18,377 nt of DNA from Clostridiales bacterium (lineage in GTDB: Bacteria; Bacillota; Clostridia; Oscillospirales; Acutalibacteraceae), in NCBI GenBank assembly GCA_019418545.1, contig DYBQ01000042.1, positions 1 through 18,377 of the forward strand, in the 5' to 3' direction. The notes under the pieces are model-generated. The model was not told the origin of the DNA, searched no databases, and saw nothing but the letters and a program-made list of their open reading frames with translations. This document shows positions 1 to 7,090 of this stretch, one piece after another; the stretch's first letter is position 1, and each line of letters starts with the position of its first letter. A program made the translations under genes and the position numbers.

Positions 1-194
1 GTATGATAGAATAGCCGTTAAAATGTAACAATTCAAATTGCGAATTTCTTAATAATTATATCGCAGTTAGACAGATATTACAACCACCAATTTGTGTTTT
101 TAACAATATAAATAAATAAAAATGCAAGTTATTGGTTTGTTTGACGATTATCAAAAGCGCGTGAAATATATCCATTCCATTATATCAAGAATAT
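1..194. other. AT-rich intergenic edge, no gene seen
   Basis: This stretch lies beyond the terminator of the leftmost operon. It is strongly AT-rich and has no open frame with a ribosome binding site on either strand. A possible upstream gene or promoter would lie outside the window. I see no repeat family or RNA gene in it. Confidence 0.6.
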
Positions 195-236
195 AAAAAA
201 CAACCGCTGTTTTTTTACAATAAAAACAGCGGTTGT
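195..236 (-). terminator. Intrinsic terminator of the rlmB operon
   Basis: Arms at 201-214 (CAACCGCTGTTTTT) and 222-235 (AAAAACAGCGGTTG) are perfectly complementary. On the minus strand the hairpin is followed by a run of six T (complement of 195-200). It lies about 17 bases after the stop codon of the yczE-like gene, so it ends the minus-strand operon. Confidence 0.92.
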
Positions 237-252
237 AATAGAAAAATTGATT

Positions 253-903
253 TTAGGTAATGGGCTCCATACAGTAGACGTAACGGGCGAAAAAACTACC
301 CAGCCATGACACTACCGGTCCAATGGCCAGAGCAATCAGTACTGTAACTACTCCCACTGTGCTTCCCAGCAGAAAACCAACCAAAATAGCCATAGCATCC
401 CAAGTGACCCGTACTGCAAAGAAAGGAAGCTTTTTCCACCGATTGACAATTAAAAACGGGATACAGTCATAGGGCGCCATCCCGAGATTGGCTGTCATAT
501 AGGAAGCGGCTGCACAGACAAATACAAATAATACTGGAATCATAATCACAATTCGCACAGGCAGGCTCCATTCACTTGCAGGAGGGAGACATTGGTTCCA
601 CAGCCAGGAAAAGAAGTCGCATACATATCCAACCAGTACCATGTTTCCAAGAGTCCCCAATCCTATCATACGGGGATTTACAAAAATAACAATAATGGCA
701 AGAAGCAGATTCATGCTTAGCTGGCAGGTTCCAAAACTGATGCCTGAAATTTTGGAAAACCCGAGATTCATACAGGCACAGGGGTCGGTTCCCAGATTTA
801 CCCGAATCAGAAGCGATAAGGTAGCTCCCATAAAGAAAACGGAAATTAGCATTCCGAAAATGCGGCGCAGCAAATGAGCGTCGCGATTACGTTGAAATAA
901 CAA
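253..903 (-). CDS. YczE/YitT-like integral membrane protein
   Basis: A 216-residue membrane protein of the YczE/YyaS/YitT superfamily. Its transported substrate or role is not established. It shows the typical two-half architecture: NLGTDPCACMNLGF followed by SFGT in the first half, and NLGMAPYDCIPF in the second, then the C-terminal signature GSTVGVVTVLIALAIGPVV. About five hydrophobic segments are visible. I chose TTG at 903 because GGAGGA lies six bases upstream (910-915). A TTG at 924 would add seven residues but translates through that ribosome binding site. The gene begins 29 bp after the stop of the preceding minus-strand gene and is followed directly by a terminator, so it is the last gene of the rlmB operon. 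Family assignment is confident; function is unknown. Confidence 0.85.
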   Translation of the reverse strand: MLFQRNRDAHLLRRIFGMLISVFFMGATLSLLIRVNLGTDPCACMNLGFSKISGISFGTCQLSMNLLLAIIVIFVNPRMIGLGTLGNMVLVGYVCDFFSWLWNQCLPPASEWSLPVRIVIMIPVLFVFVCAAASYMTANLGMAPYDCIPFLIVNRWKKLPFFAVRVTWDAMAILVGFLLGSTVGVVTVLIALAIGPVVSWLGSFFARYVYCMEPIT

Positions 904-932
904 AGAGATTCCTCCAAAAGGCAAGGCTAGAT

Positions 933-3900
933 TTATGGTTTGTGCAGTCTGGGGAAAAACAGGATTACCAGTACCCAGAAGGCTTCATAAAGAATGAGAG
1001 ACAAAGTGGAAAGCTGCTGCAGGCCCGAATAACAGGCCAGAAAAGCCACCAGCACAAAACCAAGGATAACAGCCACCGACTGCATTACGGCAGCCAGTGT
1101 CAGGTTGCTTCTGGTGCGGATACAGGCACATAGCATTCTTATCATAGAGACAGAACGCCCTCGAGTAGCCAATAAAGCAGGAGCCCGCTCAGGGTTTTGT
1201 TCTGTAACGCGGACAAACTCATTTCCTAAGGAATCCGGCAGAATTCGTACCGAGTGGGAATCCAGTCCAAAGGCACTGGCAACAAAATTCCCGGTGATAT
1301 TGGGGTCACAGGTACGGACGATTAGACTGATGCCGTTAATTTCCATTCTCTGCAATTCCCGAGAACGATGAGGGTCTGCACGATAGCTCAGGATAAACAT
1401 GGCTACCAGTTGGCCGCCAATAGCCAGATAGGCGGCTTTCTTTCCGCCAGCAGTTAGCTTTCCCTCATCTTCGTGGGACGGAGGGTCAATGTGATGGGCT
1501 ACTAGTAAATCCCGGTTTCCAATAAGTACCCGGTGTCCGGCTACCCAACCAGTAACCCCTCTGCCGTCCTCATAAATGGGCTTATCTACCCGGGGCAGGA
1601 TTTCTCGACGGGTTTTGATAATTTGGTCAAATACGCTTACCAGAGGACCGCCAGCGGCGCACATAAGAGCAGTCGCTTCTATGATTGCTTCATCAATACG
1701 CTGATTCCCAAAGGTTTTAATACCGCTGAGAATGATGGTACCCTTCGGGAATAAATCCCGGGCATCCAGCATAACAGCATTAACAGAACTGAATTTTTCC
1801 ACTGCTGGAAAACCTACTGCCATGGCTCCGAATTTTTTACCGAGAACTGCTAAGCGGCGTAAAAGAATGTTCCCTCCCAGTAATCCTGTAAATGGCACGC
1901 AAATACAGGCGGCAGCTGTAAACGCCGAAAGTGCTTCAAAAACACTGTGAGAGATAATCAGGCAGGCAACACACAAAGCCAGAGAAGCAATAAGACCAAT
2001 TGGGGCCATCGTTTGGCTGCCAGTTTCCAGAGGGTCGGGTTCATAAGAGCTTTGTAAAAAGCGGCTGAGAAATCCCGTCTTTTGTTGATAGGCGATGGCA
2101 GGAGAATCGAGTACACAATCTTTAGCAAGCTTTAGTGAAGTATTATAGTCGTCATACAGCTGTACCGCATATTTAGCTTCCCGAGAAGAGACAAATCGAA
2201 AATTTATCCAAATTCGCCGAATCATGACCAGCTTACCTAGGGAATTTAGGAAGAGGGCGCCGGATGCCAACACAGAATATAGATGCAGGGAGCCGCTCAT
2301 AATTTCATCGGGGCAAAAACAGGCATAGATAGACTGTATAAGAGCGGCGGCAGCAGCCAAAGCCAGCCCGCTGTCAGAAGTTGCCTGAAAACGGAAAAGT
2401 GATTGTAAACCACTCAAAATCATGCGGAAACAAATTCCCATACACAACAGCAGAAAAATCAAATTCAATATCATGTAGGTGATAGCAGCAGCTTCTTTTG
2501 AAAACTGCCATCCAAAAAGCCCTTGAAATTCTCCCATTAAGCCAAATAATCCCAGCAAACCAGTGCAAAGTCCTGTTACCAAAACCCGCAGCATCAATTC
2601 CCGCATACTGGCCCGCAAATCATGAGAAACAGAAGGCGCATCGGAAGGTGCATTAAAATCATCCAGCTCTTCTTCCGGTATTGGCTGCTCTGGCAAAGCT
2701 TCTTCCTGAGGTTCGTCTCCTTTAAGTGCAAAGCCTTTTTGCAGGGCCTTCTTTTTCTTCATTTTTAAATTGTGTTTTTTGCGGCGCTCTGCTTCGGCTT
2801 CTTCTTTTTTACGCATTTGCTCTTCATAATACCGGGATTCTTCCCGGAGAGCAAAATCCAAAACATCCAAATCCATTAAATGGACTGGCTTAAGATGGGG
2901 GGCATAAGAGGGGCCTTCCCGGGCCTTTTGCGGCATTTTGGGACGCCGTGGAGTTTCATCGACAAAGGGGTTCTGGCTTCCATCATCCGAGTTGAAAGCG
3001 TTTTTGGATTGAGAAGGGGGAACAGGCGCTTGTTTTGGAGGAGCCTTTTTTTCTGGTAAAGGTAATACTTTTAACTCTGGAGTTCCTGCCTTTTTTTCCT
3101 CTTCATCATCTTTTTCTACATGCTGAGGAGCTGTCTTCTCTTCTGGCTTTTCAGTGACAACAGCCGAAATTTTGTCATCAGTTTTCTCGGCAGGCTTTTC
3201 TGGACTCACTTCGCTTTTTTCCTGTGCCGCAGCAGAGCTTGTCTCCTGCTCATGATTTTGGCTTTCTTCCAAAGTATCATCAACGGAAATGGCATTTTGA
3301 GAAGTTGTTTCCATTTCCGGCTTGTTTTCTTGTGTGGGAAGGGGGTTGGATTCTACAAGAATAGCAGGGGGGTCATCTGTGAAAATAGGAGCAGGGGCAG
3401 TTTCCTTTTCCTCTTCAGAAAGGTCGGGTGTATGTATTGGCGCATCAGGGCTGACAGAAAAAATTTCCTCCCCATGGTCAATCCCTGTTTTTTTGGGAAG
3501 TGGATGGACTACGCCGAATTCTACAGTTGGAGAAGTTTTGGGATTAGCGGAGGCTGCTTCCTGGGCCTTCCGGCGGCGCTCGTCATGGAGTTCTCGAAAA
3601 CGGTTGGCAATTTCCTCATCCAATTCTGGCTCTGGAGCATCGTTGTAGTTATGGAGGAAAGGGTACACCGGGGAAGAATCATTTTCTGAAGGGGCAGAGT
3701 CCTGCTTATCCGAATCATCAAACCCTTGCTGATATTCTTCGATAGGTTTTAGAGGAAGGCCATAGTAAACATCCTCGGCTTCGTCAGCTGTTTCCTCTCG
3801 AAATCGCTTGGGACGATGGCCAAAAAGTTTTTTCCAGGGGGCTTCTCTGCGGTGGGAAGGAGGCTCTTCTCTGGCAGGAGGGGGCGGAACTGGCTCCCCG

Positions 3901-4040
3901 GTTTCTGGCGGAGTGACCGGCTCCTTTACAGGGGAACTGGCAGCTTGCGCTCTGTGTGCTGCAGAGCGGTTTCGGAGAGCCTGTGCTTCCTGCAAAATTT
4001 CATCTACCAGTTCATCGTTTGAACGTTTTTTATCATCCAT
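933..4040 (-). CDS. Degenerate P1B-type ATPase-like membrane protein with long disordered N-terminus
   Basis: 1035 residues. Residues 1-475 are Pro/Glu/Lys-rich, low-complexity and probably disordered, with a highly charged helix near 395-435 (EEQMRKKEEAEAERRKKHN). From about 482 the layout follows heavy-metal P-type ATPases: four hydrophobic segments (482-606), a short loop, two segments (678-722) with ACICVP at 711-716 where CPC would sit, a soluble region, then two C-terminal segments (979-1002, 1010-1031). The phosphorylation motif DKTGTLT aligns with LDARDLFPKG: Asp759 is kept but KTGT is lost. TGDN aligns with TCDPN (910-914). The N-domain GRGVTG...GN motif survives (826-842), but the SEHP motif is absent. 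The actuator loop (607-677) is about 70 residues and has no TGES. It is therefore unlikely to pump by the normal cycle; a sensing, scaffolding or binding role is inference. It starts 44 bp after rlmB stops. No frameshift is needed for the reading frame, so it is conserved as a protein and is not a decayed gene. Confidence 0.75.
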   Translation of the reverse strand: MDDKKRSNDELVDEILQEAQALRNRSAAHRAQAASSPVKEPVTPPETGEPVPPPPAREEPPSHRREAPWKKLFGHRPKRFREETADEAEDVYYGLPLKPIEEYQQGFDDSDKQDSAPSENDSSPVYPFLHNYNDAPEPELDEEIANRFRELHDERRRKAQEAASANPKTSPTVEFGVVHPLPKKTGIDHGEEIFSVSPDAPIHTPDLSEEEKETAPAPIFTDDPPAILVESNPLPTQENKPEMETTSQNAISVDDTLEESQNHEQETSSAAAQEKSEVSPEKPAEKTDDKISAVVTEKPEEKTAPQHVEKDDEEEKKAGTPELKVLPLPEKKAPPKQAPVPPSQSKNAFNSDDGSQNPFVDETPRRPKMPQKAREGPSYAPHLKPVHLMDLDVLDFALREESRYYEEQMRKKEEAEAERRKKHNLKMKKKKALQKGFALKGDEPQEEALPEQPIPEEELDDFNAPSDAPSVSHDLRASMRELMLRVLVTGLCTGLLGLFGLMGEFQGLFGWQFSKEAAAITYMILNLIFLLLCMGICFRMILSGLQSLFRFQATSDSGLALAAAAALIQSIYACFCPDEIMSGSLHLYSVLASGALFLNSLGKLVMIRRIWINFRFVSSREAKYAVQLYDDYNTSLKLAKDCVLDSPAIAYQQKTGFLSRFLQSSYEPDPLETGSQTMAPIGLIASLALCVACLIISHSVFEALSAFTAAACICVPFTGLLGGNILLRRLAVLGKKFGAMAVGFPAVEKFSSVNAVMLDARDLFPKGTIILSGIKTFGNQRIDEAIIEATALMCAAGGPLVSVFDQIIKTRREILPRVDKPIYEDGRGVTGWVAGHRVLIGNRDLLVAHHIDPPSHEDEGKLTAGGKKAAYLAIGGQLVAMFILSYRADPHRSRELQRMEINGISLIVRTCDPNITGNFVASAFGLDSHSVRILPDSLGNEFVRVTEQNPERAPALLATRGRSVSMIRMLCACIRTRSNLTLAAVMQSVAVILGFVLVAFLACYSGLQQLSTLSLILYEAFWVLVILFFPRLHKP

Positions 4041-4084
4041 AAAGGTATCCCACGTTCCTTTCTGAAAAGTTTGGAGAGCCGCCG

Positions 4085-4867
4085 TTATCGACTTTTTAAG
4101 CCAGCTCTTTGCCGGGCTATTTCATAACAGACCACACCGCAGGCAACGGAGGCGTTTAGAGAATTGATATTTCCCTTCATTGGCAGTGATATGATAAAAT
4201 CAGATTTTTCTTTTACCAAGCGGCTGACACCAGAGCCTTCGCTGCCTACCACTACGGCCACAGGTCCTGTGTAATCTATGCTGCACCAGGGCTCACCGTC
4301 CATGTCAGCCGTATAAATCCACACGCCTCGTTCTTTTAACTCATCAATGGCTACAGCCATATTATTTACCCGAACCACAGGAACATATTCCACAGCACCG
4401 GCAGATGCCTTACCTACTGCATAAGTAAGCCCGACAGAGCGCCGTTTCGGGATGACTACACCATGAGCGCCGGCACACTCTGCAATACGGATAATGGCGC
4501 CTAAATTGTGAGGGTCTTCCAGTTCATCACAAAGGATTAGGAAGGGAGCTTCTCCCCGCTGCTGTGCCAGTGCAAAAATATCATCCATTTGTGCGAACTC
4601 CTTAACAGCGGCAACGGCGACAATTCCCTGATGGTTAGCATTGCCGCACAGCGCATCCAGTTTTCGGGAATCGACCTCTTTAATAGCGGCGCCAGCCTTT
4701 TTGGCTTTTGCTATCAATACAGAAATAGAGCCGGTATGCGCCGTGCGAGAAACATAAAGGCTGTCAATCGTCCGTCCGGCTTTTAAAGCCTCACTGACAG
4801 CGTTGCGTCCGGCAATAATATCTTCGCCCCGAGAATGGGGAGTATTATTATTATTTTGGGGTATCAT
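4085..4867 (-). CDS. rlmB: 23S rRNA (guanosine-2'-O-)-methyltransferase RlmB, TrmH/SpoU family
   Basis: A 260-residue SPOUT-class methyltransferase that adds a 2'-O-methyl group to a guanosine of 23S rRNA using S-adenosylmethionine. Residues 15-90 form the N-terminal L30e-like RNA-binding substrate domain (GRNAVSEAL at 20-28). The catalytic domain carries motif 1 (DPHNLGAIIRIAECAGA, 118-134, with Asn121 and Arg127), motif 2 (VVGSEGSGVS, 206-215) and motif 3 (LPMKGNINSLNASVA, 228-242), which form the knotted cofactor site. I chose ATG at 4867 because AGGTGG lies about ten bases upstream; extending to 4957 adds 30 residues without a ribosome binding site. It is the first gene of a minus-strand operon. 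The family also contains the tRNA enzyme TrmH, but the L30e-like domain favours RlmB. Confidence 0.93.
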   Translation of the reverse strand: MIPQNNNNTPHSRGEDIIAGRNAVSEALKAGRTIDSLYVSRTAHTGSISVLIAKAKKAGAAIKEVDSRKLDALCGNANHQGIVAVAAVKEFAQMDDIFALAQQRGEAPFLILCDELEDPHNLGAIIRIAECAGAHGVVIPKRRSVGLTYAVGKASAGAVEYVPVVRVNNMAVAIDELKERGVWIYTADMDGEPWCSIDYTGPVAVVVGSEGSGVSRLVKEKSDFIISLPMKGNINSLNASVACGVVCYEIARQRAGLKSR

Positions 4868-4968
4868 GGGAAATTTCCACCTTTCCTGTTTTTTAAGAAG
4901 GAAAATGATATAGTTTAGAGTTCGCGGAAATTGCGCCACAAGAAGACGCAATCCCACATTTTATTATA

Positions 4969-4977
4969 AGTATAGCA
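4969..4977 (-). promoter_or_regulatory. Probable extended -10 promoter of the rlmB operon
   Basis: On the minus strand this reads TGCTATACT, an extended -10 element (TG, one base, TATACT). No clear -35 is visible, which is typical of extended -10 promoters. An overlapping TATAAT (complement of 4963-4968) is an alternative. Transcription would start near 4962, giving a leader of about 95 bases before rlmB. Confidence 0.4.
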
Positions 4978-5081
4978 TATTTTACCCATTGCTGAATACA
5001 GAAAAACAAAAAAAGACGGGATTTCAAAAAAAGCAAATATCAGAAATAACAACAGTTTTTGATAAATTTTGGCAAAAATAC

Positions 5082-5110
5082 TTGACAATTTACAAAAACT
5101 ATGATAAAAA
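5082..5110 (+). promoter_or_regulatory. Promoter of the lysine riboswitch-carrier gene
   Basis: A perfect -35 TTGACA (5082-5087), a 17-base spacer and a -10-like TAAAAA (5105-5110). The predicted start near 5117 falls just before the 5' strand of riboswitch helix P1 at 5121, which supports the placement. Confidence 0.55.
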
Positions 5111-5120
5111 CCAAATAAGT

Positions 5121-5277
5121 AATGGTAGAGGTGCGGGTTTCAAGAGTATATGGATATTATGGGGCACAGTCCATGGAAAGGGAAAACCGCCGAAGGACCG
5201 ATTGTCTGCCCGAGGCTCCGGTTCTGGCCCATCGCAAAAAATGCGGTGGTCTGTCACGAACGTGGAGCGCTATCATT
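5121..5277 (+). ncRNA. Lysine riboswitch (L box) aptamer
   Basis: The sequence matches the conserved core of the lysine riboswitch: GGTAGAGGTGCG followed by TTCAAGAGTAT at 5124-5149, GCCGAAG (5189-5195), CTGGCC (5224-5229), CTGTCAC (5251-5257) and GGAGCGCTATC (5264-5274). Helix P1 forms between 5121-5128 and 5270-5277 (8 pairs, one G-U). The order and spacing of these blocks follow the lysC leader of Bacillus subtilis. It binds free lysine and switches off the downstream gene. It lies directly in front of an NhaC-family carrier, a well-known lysine-regulated transporter arrangement. Confidence 0.97.
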
Positions 5278-5341
5278 TTTTGGAAAAGCAGACTTTTCCC
5301 ATGAACGCTTCCAGTTCGGATGCCGTTTATGGGTATTTTTT
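5263..5341 (+). terminator. Riboswitch expression platform: terminator and alternative antiterminator
   Basis: CCCATGAACG (5298-5307) pairs with CGTTTATGGG (5324-5333) over ten pairs with one G-U, followed by TATTTTTTT (5334-5341...): an intrinsic terminator. The 5' arm overlaps CGCTTCCA (5306-5313), which can instead pair with TGGAGCG (5263-5269) at the 3' end of the aptamer, with one bulged U. Lysine binding holds the aptamer strand in P1 and favours termination; without lysine the antiterminator can form. The helices are seen in the sequence; the switching order follows known lysine riboswitches. Confidence 0.75.
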
Positions 5342-5386
5342 TGCCCATTTCAAAGCAGTTATCAAAATTAAGAGGAGGAATGAAGC

Positions 5387-7018
5387 GTGAAACATGCAGG
5401 AAAACGGAAATTCCTGACAGGGGCACTACTGCTGCTGGTGGTTGCAGTATTGTTTACCATGACAGCTTTTGCGGCTGAAACAGAAGGAGAGACCGTCAAA
5501 CCGCAAATGTATGCAACTTTTTGGTCGTTGGTACCGCCTATTATTGCAATTGGCCTAGCATTGATTACCAAGGAAGTCTATAGCTCGTTGTTTATTGGAA
5601 TTCTGGTAGGAGCAGTGTTTGCCTCAGATTTCAGTTTTGAGGGAACAATGAACCATGTACTGGAAGAAGGCGTTGTGAAGGTGCTTTCAGACAGCTATAA
5701 TGTGGGAATTCTGGTGTTTTTAGTCATTTTGGGTACAATGGTATGTCTGATGAATCGTGCAGGCGGCTCGGCAGCGTTTGGACGATGGGCAAGTATGAAA
5801 ATTCATTCCAGAGTAGGGGCACAGCTGGCCACCATTGCACTGGGAGTGTTGATTTTTATTGATGATTATTTTAACTGTCTTACGGTGGGAAGCGTAATGC
5901 GGCCTGTCACGGATAAACACAGAATTTCCCGGGCAAAGCTTTCCTATCTGATTGATGCAACTGCAGCGCCGGTTTGTATTATTGCCCCCATTTCATCATG
6001 GGCTGCGGCGGTTACAGGTTTTGTAAAGGGAGAAGACGGATTTTCTCTGTTTATCAATGCAATCCCCTACAATTTTTATGCCATTCTCACCATCGTTATG
6101 ATGGTTGGCCTGGCGGTTATGAAGGTAGATTATGGTCCCATGGCCATTCACGAATATAACGCTGCTCGTAAAGGGGATTTGTTTACCACCGGAGCCAGCC
6201 CCTATGACAATGATTCCGAGCGCGAAGCGGCTCCTACGGGAAAAGTAATTGACCTGTTAATCCCCATTCTTTGCCTGATTGTTTTCTGCGTAATCGGAAT
6301 GATTTATACCGGTGGATTTTTCAGCGGAACTGATTTTGTCACAGCTTTTTCCCAGAGTGACGCTTCGGTTGGCTTGGCATTGGGAAGCTTTTTTGGCCTG
6401 ATTGTCACAATTATTCTGTATATGGTACGTCGGGTACTCAGTTTTAAAAAGTGTATGGCCTGCCTGCCGGAGGGCTTCAAAGCGATGGTCCCGGCAATCT
6501 TGATTCTTACTTTTGCCTGGAGCCTGAAAGCGATGACTGATTCCTTGGGGGCTGCAGAGTTTGTAAAAGCAGCGGTTAAGGAATCGGCTGAAAGCTTTAT
6601 GATGTTCCTTCCTGCCATTATTTTCCTGGTTGGATGCGGACTGGCTTTTGCAACGGGAACCTCTTGGGGAACTTTTGGAATTCTGATTCCCATTGTGGTG
6701 GATGTGTTCAGTGCGACTTCCCACGAACTGATGATTATTTCCATTTCCGCCTGTATGGCAGGCGCTGTATGCGGAGACCATTGCTCGCCTATTTCTGATA
6801 CCACCATTATGGCCTCAGCCGGTGCACAATGTGAACATGTGAATCATGTTTCGACACAGCTGCCTTATGCATTGACAGTAGCAGGAATTTCTTTCCTAGT
6901 ATATATTTTGGCTGGCTTTGTCCAGAATCCATGGATTTGCCTGCCAATCGGTATCATTATGACGATTGGCTTCCTGTTTGTGATGAAAATGCTGAGGAAG
7001 GATAGAGACTTGGCATAG
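5387..7018 (+). CDS. NhaC-family Na+/H+ antiporter-like carrier, probable lysine transporter
   Basis: A 543-residue polytopic membrane protein of the NhaC ion transporter superfamily. Family hallmarks include FIDDYFNCLTVGSVMRPVTD (157-176), LIDATAAPVCIIAPISSWAA (188-207), GTSWGTFGILIPI and GDHCSPISDTTIMASAG in the C-terminal half. The N-terminus carries a signal-like hydrophobic segment ending AFA/AETEG near residue 29. The start is GTG at 5387, with AGGAGG at 5373-5378 eight bases upstream; an ATG at 5380 is out of frame. Because a lysine riboswitch controls it, the substrate is very probably lysine (the group called LysW in comparative studies), taken up with sodium or in exchange for protons. 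Substrate is inference from regulation; the family is certain. It forms a single-gene unit closed by a terminator. Confidence 0.93.
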   Translation: MKHAGKRKFLTGALLLLVVAVLFTMTAFAAETEGETVKPQMYATFWSLVPPIIAIGLALITKEVYSSLFIGILVGAVFASDFSFEGTMNHVLEEGVVKVLSDSYNVGILVFLVILGTMVCLMNRAGGSAAFGRWASMKIHSRVGAQLATIALGVLIFIDDYFNCLTVGSVMRPVTDKHRISRAKLSYLIDATAAPVCIIAPISSWAAAVTGFVKGEDGFSLFINAIPYNFYAILTIVMMVGLAVMKVDYGPMAIHEYNAARKGDLFTTGASPYDNDSEREAAPTGKVIDLLIPILCLIVFCVIGMIYTGGFFSGTDFVTAFSQSDASVGLALGSFFGLIVTIILYMVRRVLSFKKCMACLPEGFKAMVPAILILTFAWSLKAMTDSLGAAEFVKAAVKESAESFMMFLPAIIFLVGCGLAFATGTSWGTFGILIPIVVDVFSATSHELMIISISACMAGAVCGDHCSPISDTTIMASAGAQCEHVNHVSTQLPYALTVAGISFLVYILAGFVQNPWICLPIGIIMTIGFLFVMKMLRKDRDLA

Positions 7019-7043
7019 CGGTAAGGTAATCCTGCTAAAAATA

Positions 7044-7075
7044 AAAAACCTCCCGTTTGTAAACGGGAGGTTTTT
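7044..7075. terminator. Bidirectional intrinsic terminator between convergent genes
   Basis: AAAAACCTCCCGTTT (7044-7058) and AAACGGGAGGTTTTT (7061-7075) form a perfect 15-pair stem with a two-base centre. A/T runs on both flanks give a U-tract in either direction. It serves both the NhaC-like gene (plus) and the ktrB-like gene (minus), which stop on either side of it. Confidence 0.95.
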
Positions 7076-7090
7076 GTTTGTCAATAATCT

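Noticed and set aside
99..112. TTTAACAATATAAA also found at 18309-18322, near both window ends
   Set aside because: Fourteen AT-only-like bases in AT-rich intergenic DNA can recur by chance. No flanking duplication or mobile element structure supports a repeat family.
3120..3689. Open frame of 189 codons on the plus strand inside the pseudo-ATPase gene
   Set aside because: It is antisense to the low-complexity N-terminal region, has no ribosome binding site and its translation resembles no protein. Repetitive Glu/Pro codons readily keep the opposite strand open.
5328..5347. ATGGG/CCCAT hairpin around the T-run in the riboswitch platform
   Set aside because: Its loop is the T-tract itself and no T-run follows; the longer stem at 5298-5333 explains termination better.
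4989..5390. 133-codon plus-strand frame before the NhaC-like gene
   Set aside because: It runs straight through the lysine riboswitch and terminator, starts upstream of the promoter and has no Shine-Dalgarno.
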